From Sipunculus nudus (Eukaryota > Annelida > Sipuncula > Golfingiida > Sipunculidae): 64,000 nt of DNA. Positions 47,825 to 59,699 of this stretch are shown one piece after another; position 1 is the stretch's first letter, and each line of letters begins with the position of its first letter. The stretch covers positions 8,918,729 through 8,982,728 of the forward strand of contig CM049314.1 in assembly GCA_026874595.1 (NCBI GenBank), in the 5' to 3' direction. Under the pieces are notes generated by a model. It made no database searches and had not been told where the DNA came from. It was given only the letters and a program-made list of their open reading frames with translations. Both the position numbers and the translations under genes were made by a program.

Positions 47825-48500
47825 AATGCCATGCACTTTGATAAGCAATGGTTTATCGTTATGTTGAATTTATCTGAGTACTATACGTCTGATATATTCC
47901 TGCGTTTTATAGGTAAATATTGTGACACTGGTCTTGACTTGCAAAACTGATACGTGCATAATTACCTGCCGTCAACTCGATGGCTTAATTGTGTATGCCT
48001 AAGCGGGATGTGATTATGTCTCAGGAAAGCCCCTTCATGTGAATAACTGAGGAACGGAAATGGACACTGATATGAAAAATCAAGCAAAACTAAATTTATC
48101 TTAAAACAAAATTATTTGCCATGTCAGATTAACTCGTCCAAAGCTTACATATTGCCTTCGTTGAAGAACCATCACCTTTTATACTCTTCTGTGTGACAAT
48201 TCAGTTGTGAATAATATTATTAATTTAATTTTAGCTCCACATGACAAATGAATTAAAACGCTGCTTTGAGGCTGGAACAAATATTTGTAAATATGTCACG
48301 TTTGAGGCTAAATATAATATTTCTAACGTGTGTGATAATAATATATTTCAACGGGAGTAATACCATTGACACAACATAAAACATTTACCTGTATTCCTAA
48401 ATTCCATGGACATAAATATGAAATCTTAATCATTCTGTATAATAGATAAAATGTGAATTTACTCGAAGAGATATCCCCTCCTCACGAATCTCTTGTAACA
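47825..48500. repeat. Second segmental duplication, copy C
   Basis: It matches 55485-56089 and continues at 57485-57560: gcgttttataggtaaa/caaa, ataattacctgccgt, ggaacggaaatggacac against gggacggaaatggacac, ttagctcc, and acctgtattcc(t/g)aaattccatgga. Orientation is direct. It lies just upstream of the 330-nt repeat exon. Confidence 0.85.
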
Positions 48501-48747
48501 CCCCTTCTAAACAAGGGAGTATATGAAATAAAAGCCATGCCTTGCATAAAGTGATATCTTTGTAAGATAATAGTTAAATTCATTCAGTTGGGAAACCCAA
48601 ATGTGTAAACACATAAATACGTTCAGGCAATGTATGTGAATTCGGACCTGGAAAGAGCCTAGAGTCGGGTGTCAGTAATGATTTAAATATGACTTGCTCT
48701 TACATTCTTTAACGCATTTTTACATTATCGTTTTCTTCCATGAACAG

Positions 48748-49077
48748 GGACGTCCTCTGACATGAACGAAGATGATAGAGGGTTTGGCGCGGGTACAGTT
48801 CCCGCTGAACACGGTTACCGAGGTCACATCCCGACTCGCGGGGACATATCTGAGACTGAACAAACGGTCCAAGAGGGAAACACAGCTGGAGGGGACACAG
48901 CTATCACTGAACAAGCTGGCCGAGGCCTTCTCCCGATTGATGGGGATACAGCTATCGCTGAACACGATGACCAAAGTCAGAACCACAATTTTGAGAACAC
49001 AGCTGCCACTGAACAAGCTGGCCGAATTCAGATAACCACCGGTCAGGTTAGAGCTGCCAGTGCATTATCTGACCAAG
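48748..49077 (+). CDS. 330-nt exon (phase 1-1) encoding five 17-residue repeats
   Basis: The acceptor is cgttttcttccatgaacag and the donor is caag|gtaaga, both strong, and the phase-1 frame is open throughout. After a start TSSDMNEDDRGFGA come five units of exactly 17 residues from 48792 to 49046, with the core T-A-x-x-E-Q/H-x-x-R and Gly/Asp between units (for example DTAITEQAGRGLLPIDG). The exon ends with a short Ala/Ser/Gln part. The protein is unrecognised, acidic, without signal peptide or membrane segment. It shares the phase-1 logic of the 1.5-7.8 kb exons. One other plus frame and one minus frame are also open across the repeat, but only this frame fits both splice sites. Confidence 0.5.
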
Positions 49078-49232
49078 GTAAGAATGAGAAATATTATATT
49101 ATTAATATTTAAATGATGTCTAGAATAGCAAAGGACCTGTTTAAGCAGAAATCCCTAAAGTTAATGAATCTAAGGGGAGTCCATCAAATTTCCATGAATT
49201 AAAGGAATCTCTTTTTATGGCATGATGTTAAT

Positions 49233-49239
<7 letters not shown>

Positions 49240-49298
<59 letters not shown>
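49240..49298. repeat. Compound (AT)n(GT)n microsatellite
   Basis: The AT units switch to GT units at about 49268. The frames over it are IYIY/HTHT artefacts. Confidence 0.95.
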
Positions 49299-49301
<3 letters not shown>

Positions 49302-50085
49302 GCAAAAATTGCCAGGGGATTAAATAAATTATGCAGCATCCGAAATGAACTTGTGACACGTAATCTCGTACATGTTGATGCTCTGATGCGCAGACAAATC
49401 TTTTCCATGAAAAGAAGATTATCAGAGAGCAATAATTGATATATAAGATTATAAATAATTCAGACTTATACTTGCGATGTGATCTATTACATCTGTGGTT
49501 ATCAATCCTTGTTTCTAGTGGTGGTCCGAACATGATAAAATAACTATTTTCTTTTCATATTGATGCAAAAGATAACTTTGTGGTAACAAATTAAAGCTAA
49601 GGTTCTAATTAACAACTTTAGTCCAAATGGACAATGATCAGTCCACTAGGGAGCGCTTAGGGTCTTGATGAACCTGAATCCTCTGTGACGACTAAAATGA
49701 ATAGATTAAACGGTTCACATCGTATGAATTGATGGCCCAGATTGAATATATTTGACCAGACTTGCTTTCGTATTATAGACCCAGCAGACAGTGGTCAGCC
49801 AACGGCCACTTAGTGGCGCTGGTGTCTTTGGTAGTGAGGAAAAATGAGAAAAAGGCCTTATCGTTTGGAAAAACATTAAACCTTGTATGTAATGTATCTA
49901 AATGTTCTTAATAAAAAATATAAAATCCATCTAAAATTCCCAGATAGTGGCAATTTTTTTTTAAGATGTTCACGTGCTTGATTATTAATTCAATTATTTT
50001 TCATTTTCATTTTTTCATATATAGAGAAAAATATTCATAATTATAGCGATGCCTTTGGTAACCCATTGCTTGTTCAATGTTTCAG

Positions 50086-50162
50086 GTTTGATTAAGCGAA
50101 TTTATGTACCCTGGCATGCATTTTCAATATCTTCGGGAAAAAAGTCCACTTTAACAAGTTAA
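50086..50162 (+). CDS. Candidate terminal exon following the 17-residue-repeat exon
   Basis: The acceptor is cttgttcaatgtttcag. The phase-1 frame LIKRIYVPWHAFSISS then GKKSTLTS and TAA spans 24 codons. The phase fits the donor at 49077, about 1 kb upstream, so it could close that gene. An alternative, 49779-49813, also fits in phase. Confidence 0.25.
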
Positions 50163-51667
50163 TTTTAATATTTTGTAAGGAAATAAGCAATTCCGTTGAC
50201 GTTAGCCCAATTGGAATATAAAATGGTGTTAGGTGCTTTCAAATAGAGTGCTGTAATTGGAAATTCAGGCATATTTGTCGACAAATGGTTGCGTTTATAA
50301 TAAAATCTTAAAGCATTAAAATGAGAAAAGATTAATTTTAATGTATAAATGTCTAGATGATTGAAGGAAGTCATTTGATACTTTTTTGTGTCGATGTAAA
50401 ATATTAATTGTTTTTGAAACTGTTGTTAATTAAAGGGTTTATTCACGCAGCGTGCTCTGTAGAGTTAAATGAATGTAAAGACGATTACAGCTGTTCACTT
50501 GAGCGCAAATGACATTTAATATTTTGAAACTGTAGGATTAAATCAAATGTTGCAGCGAATGGTTCATATTACTAAATTAGTAAAGAACAGTTAGTGATTC
50601 AACTACCATATTATGCATTAAATTTATAGTATTCTTATTTTGCCACTCTTTGCGAAGAAATGACATTAACAACCTTCATTTAATAGCGGTTTCATTAACT
50701 TTCGCAGTGGAAATCTATAAAAAGAATCTTTTTTTTTTTAATTTCATTTATATTTTATATATCAGGCATTTTTCAAAACAAAAACTGATCATCATATTCA
50801 ATTAAGTTTAGACGTAATTTTTTTTCATTATAACGGTAGAGCAGGGCTTTGAACTATGCTATTTTGATAAGTTTTTTTTTTCTTTCAATTTTATATTTTC
50901 AGCCATCCATATTCATTTATTTTTGTATCTCTGGGGCTCAAATTTTGTTTTGCCCATCAAATGTCCTAAACTACTGATGACAAATACAAGAGTAACAGCA
51001 GGTCTGGTGAAATAAGTTTTGTTGACTTGTAGTTTTTGTAACATGTAGTATAATGTGCCGTCTTCACGTCCGAAGATAAATATATCTGAAATATTCGATC
51101 ACCCTGATTGAACTTTACTTAGTTATAGATTTTAATCATTACATTAAATTATACGACAGTATTACATACTTAATTGAAACTGGAATTGCAAAACAACGTC
51201 AAGTAAACCAATAAAAAGAACATAAGGTGACTTCAGTTATTATATATAGAATGAAGCAAAGAAATTAAAGAAGAAATACCTTTGACCAGAATACTCAGTA
51301 ATGACAAAAAGTATAGGCTTTCTGTGATGGTAATCTATTTAAGTTTTCATATGCATTACTTCCCACACAACAGGCATCTCCGCATCGCATTTTCCTCTTT
51401 TCCTCATAGCTTTACAGCACAAATTTGCCCCCCCCCAAAAAAAACAGCCTCTGCATCCGTTTCTTTTTCTCTACGCTTGATACGTGTGGGGCACTCTATA
51501 AATGACAATTATGCCCAGGATTTGAATGAAGGTGACTTTTAAATACTAACCCCTAATTCCCAAGGAAATTTATTTATATTAAAAGAATAAGAACTCTTAA
51601 ACCTTCAAATTTAATGTAGATGTATAGTGAAAAACCCGAAAGCCCTTCAAACGAACTGGAGAACAAA

Positions 51668-53500
51668 TATAACAAGTGGCCAATGGGCCACGACGCTCAG
51701 CTTCATTCGACTGGGTGCTCATATCTTTTATTAATGTCTTATATCGTCTGATATAGCCTTTGGCTAATCTTACTATGTTGAAAAATTAACAGAAAATAAA
51801 AATTTCTGGAGGACCCTCCCCTTGATTTCACAATAGAGGGTTCATCGAAAAATGGATACAATTTGTACCCTATCTGTCTGGGTGCTCAAAATCATGTTTC
51901 TGGTCCATAGTTTGCAGGATATAGGTCATCATGACCCAATTTCAGGTTTCCTAGGAAAATTGCCAAGGACTTAGAGTCTAGAGTCAAGTCATAGAGTCTA
52001 GGGCTAATGGATACAATTTGTGCCCTGTCTGACTTCTCAGAATAATCCTTCTGGCCAGTAGCTTGCAGAATATAGGTCACCATGACCTAATTTTAAATTT
52101 CAAAGGAGATTGGCCTAGGACCTAGGTCTAATGCATAGCATTTGTATCCATCTTACGTTAAAGGTACTTAAATCATGTTTTAGCCTGCCACATGCAGGTT
52201 TCCAGTGGGGTTTGCCAAGATCTCTCTGGGTGTTGTGTTGGAAGATTCTAGGGCTTAAGGATGCAATATGTGCCCTATCTGACTTTGTTTGACATCTATT
52301 ATAGAATTAAGTTACCTAATTTCAGGATTCAAAGAAGACTTGCAAAAGACCTGCCTAGATTTTCAATATAAAGTTCAATTGAAAATAGATACAATTTGTT
52401 ACTTGTCTGTCCGGATGCTCAAATTCTTTTAATTTTGGCTCAGAGCGCATAGAATATAGCCTGTGCACCATGACATAATTACTTCTTTCCAAAAAGATTT
52501 GCCTATAACCTCCCTGGTAGTTGCTTTAGAAGATCCTAGGCATAATTCATACAATTTGTACTCGGCTGACATTCAGGGTGCTCATATGAATATAGATCAC
52601 CATGATCTAATTTCATGTTTCCAAATACACTTGCTTAGGACCTCCCTGAATATTACGTCAGAAGCTTCTAGGCTGATTTTCAAGGTGCTTATATGACACT
52701 TTTCCTATAAGTCGCAAAATATAGGTTATGGTGACCTAATTTCCGTTTTCCAAGGACATTTGACAAATCATTATACATTAGACCTAACAGGTACAATGTG
52801 TGCCCTGTCTGACCTTCCCGGTGCTCAAAATCCTGTTTTTGGCCTGTAGGTCACAAAATATAGGTCACCATGACTTAATTTGAGGTTTCCAAGGAGATTT
52901 GCCTAGGACCTCCCTCAATATCACGGTGGTGGTTGTATGCCTGATCGATACAATTTGTGCCCCATCTGACTGTCTGGGTGCTTAAAATGATGTTTATGGT
53001 CTGTAAGTCACAAAATATAGGTCACTATATGACCTAAGATCAGGTCTAAGGAGATATGCCTAGAAACTCCCAGGTATTGTGGTTAAAAAATTCTAGACCT
53101 AACAGGCACGATATGTCCCCATCTGACATTAAGGGTGTTCATAAGACATCTTTTTCCTATAGGTCTCAGAATAAAGGTCACACTGAACTAATTTCAGGTT
53201 TCCAAGGACATTTGCCTCCCTTAATTTCAAGTAAGAGGATTCTAGGTCTAATCGATAAAATTTGTGCCCGTCTGACTATCTGTGTGCTCAAAATCAGGTT
53301 TTCAGCCCGAAGGTCATAAAATATAGGTCGTCATGACCTAATTTCCAGTTTCCAAGGAGATTTGATCTCCCTGGATGTACAGTTAGACGTTTCTAGGTCT
53401 TACGGTTACGATTTGTGCCCTGTTAACGGACGGCCGGACGGACGCCTGACAAAGGGTGATCGCTATAGCTCAGATGACTCGCAGTCAGCTGAGTTAAATA
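51668..53500. mobile_element. Degenerate element with about 11 tandem units of roughly 150 bp (copy 2)
   Basis: It begins aacaagtggccaatgggccacgacgctcagc in two parts, close to the start of the 8.8-kb copy. Repeated landmarks are ataggtcaccatgacctaat, ttcaggtttccaagga, gcctaggacctccctg, agaagattctaggcc and acaatttgtgccctgtctga. The landmarks recur at about 51923, 52073, 52310, 52466, 52595, 52722, 52862, 53020, 53175 and 53325. It ends with ggacggccggacggacgcc and a gctatagctcagatgactc tail. The same terminal layout as 8821-9640. Open frames inside are not genes. Confidence 0.75.
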
Positions 53501-54589
53501 TGTATCTGGTAGATTGACTGGATTTAGACAACATTTTATTTCCCGATGATTTCCCCTTTTGCTCCCCGATTAACTCAGTGAATAATTTTACAAAGTAATT
53601 TATTATTGTTAAAATTTTTAATTAATTTATAATTATGAAATGAAACGAAATATATAATAAAAATCAGAATTCACATTATCCAAATAGCATGACATTGAAA
53701 AACTACATTCCCATTTTAACACTATATCAAAGTATTTCAAGCCAAAACATGTCTAGGTAATTATTGTTTGTACAGGCCTTTAATTTTGTTGAAGAAAAAA
53801 CATTTTTTGCAAGAGTCTGATATCAGTTTGACTCTGTAATTTATTATTAAACATAGATTCACCGGCGATATATCCAAAATAATCCCATTTTATATTTCAT
53901 AGTGGGCTTTTTGTGTATGGTTCAACTACTAATGAAAAATCCCCCCGTCAAAGTGGATTTTTTTTATAATTATTTCCCTTTTAAATAGAAAAATTAATAC
54001 ATGCAACGGTATAAAACTGAGTTAAAGCACACTTGAAAGCATTTAACACGGAACATGTTGCCATCATCATCACTGAAATTATAATAAAGAAAAACAAAGG
54101 CATTGTGTGAAACATGTTGAAGATAAAACGGTAACAAACTTTATTAAATAGGCCGCTTTTGGGGAAAATAAATACAACGTTTGATACTCGTATACCACCA
54201 GGTGCACGATTATTACATTTTTTCCCATTTCCCCCCGGCGCCCCCTAGTGACCGTAGGCTGACCATTGTTCACCCGAACTATTATAAGTAAGCAAGTATG
54301 GCCAATTTAATTAAAACACGGCCATCCAATCATACGATATAAACCTTTTAATCTTTTTCTTAAGGTCATCAGAGGGGATTCAAGATCATCAAGCCCCAAG
54401 AACCCTCTAGTGGCCTGATCGTTGTCCTCTCGGACTAAAGTTGTTGATTAGAATCTAAGCTTCAATTTGATATCAATAAGTAAACTTTTGCATCAATTTA
54501 AAACGACTGTTTGCCGCCCCCTAACCATTATTCATGGAAGAAAATAAAGCAATCGCATAGATTATAGAATTCTTTGTATTAAGGTGTAA

Positions 54590-54800
54590 TCGCTGTATAT
54601 GTATGTGTATGTAAGTATATATATATGTGTGTTTATATGTGTATATGTATATATGTGCCCATGTATATATATATATATACATATATATGGGCATGTAAAT
54701 ATGTATATATATATATAAATATGTGTATGTATTTAAAAGTATGTATATGTAAACGTGTATACGAGTGGATATGTATGTATATACGTATGTATACGCTGTA
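54590..54800. repeat. Cryptic TATGTG/TATATA repeat
   Basis: Alternating purine-pyrimidine tract of gtatatatgt-type words without a fixed unit. Confidence 0.85.
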
Positions 54801-54940
54801 TACCAGTACACTGGTCTGTGCATAAAAATACAATTTGGGTTGTTGCCACGCAGTATTGAAATAGTTTACAGAAATTAAGATTGATTGCAAGGTATACCTA
54901 AAAGGTGTTTTTGTCAGAAAAAGAAATGCTTTCTATATTA

Positions 54941-54948
54941 TGACGTCA
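54941..54948. promoter_or_regulatory. Perfect CRE palindrome TGACGTCA
   Basis: TGACGTCA is followed by a second half-site (acgtca) and a locally GC-rich segment (ggtccgcggc). CREB/ATF factors bind this octamer in animals. Whether a promoter exists here cannot be told, and no first exon was found. Confidence 0.3.
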
Positions 54949-55029
54949 CGTCAAGGTCCGCGGCTCATATGGTGCTCGTAAGAAGACAGTTTAGTCTCTG
55001 CTGTGGACAAGATAGCCGTTGTCTCGGTT

Positions 55030-55340
55030 CAGTGCTTATATAAATATATATATCTGTATATGTATGTGGGTATGTGTATGTGTATACATATGTGTACACG
55101 TATGGACAGGTGTGTGTGTAGGTATATGTGCATGTATATGTGTATATGTGAATATATGTATATGTATATATATATGTACATGTGTATATTTATATGCATA
55201 CATATGTGTATACACATGTGTATACATTTATTTGTAAGTATATGTATGTGTACCTATATTTTTATGTTTACAAGGATCATGTATGTAAGTCAACCTGTAC
55301 GGGTACATATGATTTTGTATATTATGTGTATGTATATTGA
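55030..55340. repeat. Cryptic TATGTG/TATATA repeat
   Basis: The same type as 54590-54800. It produces long spurious frames on both strands. Confidence 0.85.
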
Positions 55341-55484
55341 CTCTTCTTTATTACACGATTACAAATAACAAAACTCTTTCTTTCTCAATTAGATAATGGC
55401 ATTGTATTCTGTTTGAGTCATTGTGTTTTTTCTTTATTTACGGTTACAAATAACAACAGGTAATGATGAAAAAGAAACAAAATA

Positions 55485-57560
55485 AGATGCCATGCATTTA
55501 TTTTGAAAAGCAATGATGCATTTTGTTGAATTGCTCTCTATATTTAATATCTGATGTATCCCAGCGTTTTATAGGCAAACAATTTGACATTTGACAATTT
55601 GGTATGAACTGGTATAATTACCTGCCGTGTGCTCCATTGTTCAATTTTGTATGATTAAAGTCATATTTTCGGAGAGCATTTTTCACGTGAATTATTAAGG
55701 GACGGAAATGGACACACATATATATATACTGATGAATAATCAAACACAACAACATTTATCTTTAATTTGAATTATTAGCCATATTAGAAGTATTCATTCA
55801 TAGCTAGTACATCACATCTGTTGAGATATAAATACCATATATATTCTTCTTTGTATCACCTATCAGTTGCGAATATATTATTATTAATCTATTTTAAGCT
55901 CCGAATCACAAATCATTTAAAAAGCTTTGTTGTTGAGGGACTGAAAATCTTTATATATGTCATGCTTGAGGCAAATAGAATATTTCTAGGATTGTTGATG
56001 ATTTTTTAGGTTAACAATATTTTAAAGTATGATTTATACCATTCAGAAAATATAACATTGACCTGTATTCCGAAATTCCATGGACTTAACCTTCATTAGT
56101 ACACGTCGGAAAACTTATCAATCCGTACACCTGGGGTCCATCTGAACCCCAGTTGTAATTGATGCATATTCAATGTATACTACATAAATATCATAGTTAT
56201 TTGATTATTCCATGGTTAATATAGGCTTTTTGGACAAATGTAGAACAGAAAATACAACATATGAGAGAAAATACTTTTAAATAAAGGTATCAATAACATA
56301 TTTTCCAAGAATTACATAAATTTTTCTTCTTTGGCCGTGTTTTCTCTCAGTTTGTTCAGGCTAGCGTATCAGTACTATTTATTATTTAACATTTAAGTGG
56401 TGCCATATAAAATAAACACAATATATCCAGATAAAAAAAAGTCCAGAGATTTGACTTGGAATTAAAAAAATTGGAAATGGGGTCCAATTGGACCCCAATC
56501 ACTGCAATTTCAGAGAAATTGATTTCGAAACAAGCAAAGGCATAATTTTATTAGACCAATTGAAATTAAAATAGGAATGAATTGTAAGTCCTATTTATAT
56601 TTGGTATTAAGAAACTAATCAAAAGTCTCAAAGGAAATGAAAAATGAAACCAATCTTCCTCTTATATATCTGTAGCCTCACCGACACTCATCGCATTGTA
56701 TGCTGAGGATAGAGTGATCTGCGCAGGTATGAATGTCCGTGATAGTGCAGCATTGGCAAATTTTCTGCTGTCTGTCCGGTCTGGGACAAAGAAAGCAACG
56801 CATTTTGGTTGCTGAAGTTCCCTAGACAGCGTGTTGGTGAACATCAAGCATGCTAAGGTCTATAAGTGCTGATTTCACAGATTTCTGAATTGCCCAGAGA
56901 TTTTGCCAACGTTAGTGTAGAAGGCTATCATAAAGGTCTCACACAAGGACTGCAGGACAATCAAAAGTATCTTATGATCTTACTTCAGGACAGTCAAAAG
57001 TATCTTCAGAAGTAATTTCAGGACAATCGATATGATCATCGTCATCATCTCGCCCACATCAGATAATTAACCATTAGAAGGGTCAAAGGAGCACTAGTGA
57101 ATTATACCCATCGCCTTGAATATGATGTAGCTTGACTGATTTCTAACTGTGTTTGAATAAAAATATGAAATAAATGCACAATATTATATCCCTAAGTGCC
57201 TAACGGGGTCTGAGAGGTAGTATTTTTGAATAAAAGAGATACAAATTAAACAATATTATTATGTCGTGCACTGTTTCCCACTGGGGTCCACTTGGACACC
57301 AAGAGAATATTTTAAATACAGATCATATCCTTCAATGGAACCACACTATCTTTAACCGTAATAACGACAGCATTATACCTGACATCTACCTAGAAAGAGA
57401 AAAGACAACAACTGATCAATAAAAAAATATCGCAAGAAATACACCCCTGGGGTCCAAATGGACCCCGAGGTGTACTGATGAAGGATAAATATGTAATACG
57501 TGTAATAGAGAAAATGTGCTCTGATGCAAAGAGACATCCCCTATTCACGAAAATACTAAG
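55485..57560. repeat. Second segmental duplication, copy D, split by a transposon
   Basis: The copy of 47825-48500. Homology stops at 56089, resumes at 57485 (ataaatatg... agagaaaatgtg, agacatcccct, ttcacgaa) and fades by 57560. The intervening 1395 bp is the element described next. Confidence 0.8.
56090..57484. mobile_element. TTAA-type (piggyBac-like) non-autonomous DNA element
   Basis: Terminal inverted repeats: left ccttcattagtacacgtcgg, right (reverse complement) ccttcatcagtacacctcgg, 18 of 20 identical. It is flanked by TTAA (56086-56089) and ATAA (57485-57488). The paralogous empty site in copy C reads ccatggacataaatatg, so the 4-bp target and the exact ends are visible. Inside are four palindromes of the type ggggtccannnggacccc (56131-56152, 56479-56496, 57283-57300, 57449-57466). 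Its length of 1395 bp is too short for a full piggyBac transposase. A 61-codon minus frame at 56662-56847 is the only sizeable one and is unrecognised. Confidence 0.8.
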
Positions 57561-57682
57561 TAAATCAGTTTTGCAAATGTAAGGGGTGTCTTTTGCTATT
57601 TTATACACGATGCGTTGTGTTTAAAATAATTGCACAAACTTCCTAATGCTGCCAATGTAAAAATAATTTCCATTAAACCTAC

Positions 57683-57786
57683 CTTTGTACCCAACGATAG
57701 ATTAGACCATGGATGCTTCTGCCAGTAAGCTGCGTAGCCGATTTTGCCAGTTCTGCGTAACAATGATAAACAGTGCAGACTAACTC
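57683..57786 (-). CDS. Candidate minus-strand exon (104 nt, phase 1-0)
   Basis: On the minus strand: acceptor ttgtactttgcaag, donor aaag|gtaggt. The frame reads VSLHCLSLLRRTGKIGY then AAYWQKHPWSNLSLGTK. Aromatic, basic composition and GC-richer codons stand out from the neighbourhood, and the family is not recognised. It could be a fragment of an old gene or element. Confidence 0.28.
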
Positions 57787-58141
57787 CTTGCAAAGTACAA
57801 AGCCGAATGGTACACAAGGAAAATCATTGCAAGTTAAAAGGATGTTAATTACACAATACCTTTTACTGAAAACGACGCTCTTTACATATAATTTTCTCAG
57901 GATATTTTCTCATATTTTAGCTAAGCCACTTAACTGCGGGTCCCAAGGTGCTTTTTATTAACTAAAATTATTTTGAAAAGATTCTCACTATCCAAACGTT
58001 ATTATACGTGTTGCGTATCGTTGAAATGTTTATCCCATAAAAAATATAGTCTCTCAGTGAAAGATTTGTATTAGACAAGATATTCCTTTAATGTTTATTT
58101 TTTATCCAGCTCTGATTGTTTATTCTTCATCTTTGTGACAG

Positions 58142-58203
58142 GTATCGGATTTTTTGGACGCATGGAAATTTGTCTCCACCTGCCAGTTCAAGCAGATGAT
58201 TGA
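58142..58203 (+). CDS. Weak candidate terminal exon (phase 1)
   Basis: A T-rich tract before catctttgtgacag leads to a phase-1 frame IGFFGRMEICLHLPVQADD and TGA. No upstream partner is identified; if linked to the repeat exon at 48748, the intron would be about 9 kb. Confidence 0.22.
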
Positions 58204-58272
58204 GAGAGAAGCATAACCGTGAGATAGAAATAAATATGATAAATTGGATAAAACGATAACTTTGTTATTGTC

Positions 58273-58275
<3 letters not shown>

Positions 58276-58349
<74 letters not shown>
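58276..58349. repeat. Compound (AT)n(GA)n microsatellite
   Basis: About 24 AT units followed by about 12 GA units. The minus frame over it is artefactual. Confidence 0.95.
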
Positions 58350-58355
<6 letters not shown>

Positions 58356-58896
58356 CAATGGGACAGTTTCAATACCACTCTACGTATATCTACAAATCTT
58401 AATCGTACACAGTACATAAAGCTATGTTTATCAGCACGGCTGTTTAGACATACTGAATGTTTGCATTTTCTCTTTATATACAAACTGCAACAACGAATTT
58501 CCTACCGATCATATTTGCTTTTCTTTAAGACGGTTGATAACGGTTGATAAAATAAATAATGTAGTACAAGACAGTGAATGGATCATCATGACTGATCGGT
58601 AAATTGTGTTTTTAAGAAAGAAACATGAGCTTCTTCTCACAATTACCTTGATAAAATGTAGGCACGTATGGAATCTATGCATATATACAGTTCGTATGTA
58701 TTATGCAAATATTATGTATTATGCAATATATTGCATATATTGAGCATACAGTAAATTGGTCCCTTTTAGAAAGAAAATAAACATAGCTTGAACACAGCAT
58801 TGATCTTTAGGGTGTTTCCATGTAGGCCCTATCCCCCGTGCTCTTTTCATTTCAGTTTTTAATGAATTATGAAAGTGATAAAATTTTTGAGTAAAC

Positions 58897-58897
<1 letters not shown>

Positions 58898-58929
<32 letters not shown>

Positions 58930-58954
58930 CCTGGCAGTTTACTGCGAGTTTACT

Positions 58955-58995
<41 letters not shown>
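58898..58995. repeat. Two (GA)n blocks
   Basis: GA runs at 58898-58929 and 58956-58995 are separated by ctggcagtttactgcgagttta. A related phrase (tgctgacagttttaac) follows the second block. Confidence 0.9.
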
Positions 58996-58999
<4 letters not shown>

Positions 59000-59699
59000 G
59001 ACAGTTTTAACAAACTGGATTATATAAAAATTAATATCCAAGAAAAAGGATATGCAACCTTTGGCAAGTAAACAGCATACGACCACAGGCTGAAAACAAG
59101 GGTTGATACTACCTCTTGGGGTAGTAGCATTTTTATTTATTAATAGGCCGTTTAAGTACCTTGTGGGAAAATTGTAGATTTCATTGCGAAACTTAGTGCC
59201 TATACAATTTTTTTCCGTGCACCATAATGATTGTTAATGAAAGTACATGAAAAACATGTATTTGGGTGTCAGTATTATGTTAAATTTTCTAGAAACAAAA
59301 TTACTGTTTGCGTTGCAGCAGCCATATTGGTTTATGGACGGGTATTTAATTCAATATCTCAAGGCGATCACTAAAGGGCACCGCTTTTCAAGCGGGGTCC
59401 TATCTATTATTTATGTTATTTTCTCTTCTCATTCAATAAAACATGGTTACGTGATAATGTAATCTTTTGTAATCTAAAAAGAAGATACTTACGTTTGCTT
59501 GACATTCGCGAATAATCAAACTTGTCCATGACACATACCGGTTGTCGCGTAATCATATGAATGCACGGCCCTCCTATGTGGTATGTTGTTGTAATCTGTA
59601 TCACATGGCTTTTTTTGTTTATATGGTAGCTTTTGCGGTTAGACTTGTTGCTTGCCGGATTCAGAGATTTCCGCAAATATGTTGTTCTGTTTGCAAGTA

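Larger units (their letters stand above)
49078..51660. other. Downstream of the repeat exon
   Basis: It contains an (AT)n(GT)n array at 49240-49298, a CTCF-like motif at 49643-49657 and two candidate last exons: 49779-49813 (PADSGQPTAT, stop) and 50086-50162. Otherwise AT-rich with no support for genes. Confidence 0.5.
53500..55484. other. Non-coding stretch with cryptic TATGTG repeats and a CRE palindrome
   Basis: It contains imperfect tatatgtgtatg tracts (54590-54800 and 55030-55340), a CRE-like palindrome at 54941 and two CTCF-like motifs on the minus strand (54237-54252, 54401-54415). Many frames of about 60-120 codons over the tracts are MYICIY artefacts. Confidence 0.55.

Noticed and set aside
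51780-53480. Possible CRISPR-like array because of regularly spaced repeated phrases
   Set aside because: Units of about 150 bp are diverged along their whole length with no constant-repeat/variable-spacer pattern. This is a degenerate tandem element in a eukaryotic genome.
54521-55368. Several 60-120 codon frames rich in Tyr/Ile/Met/Cys
   Set aside because: Produced by cryptic TATGTG/TATATA repeats on both strands.
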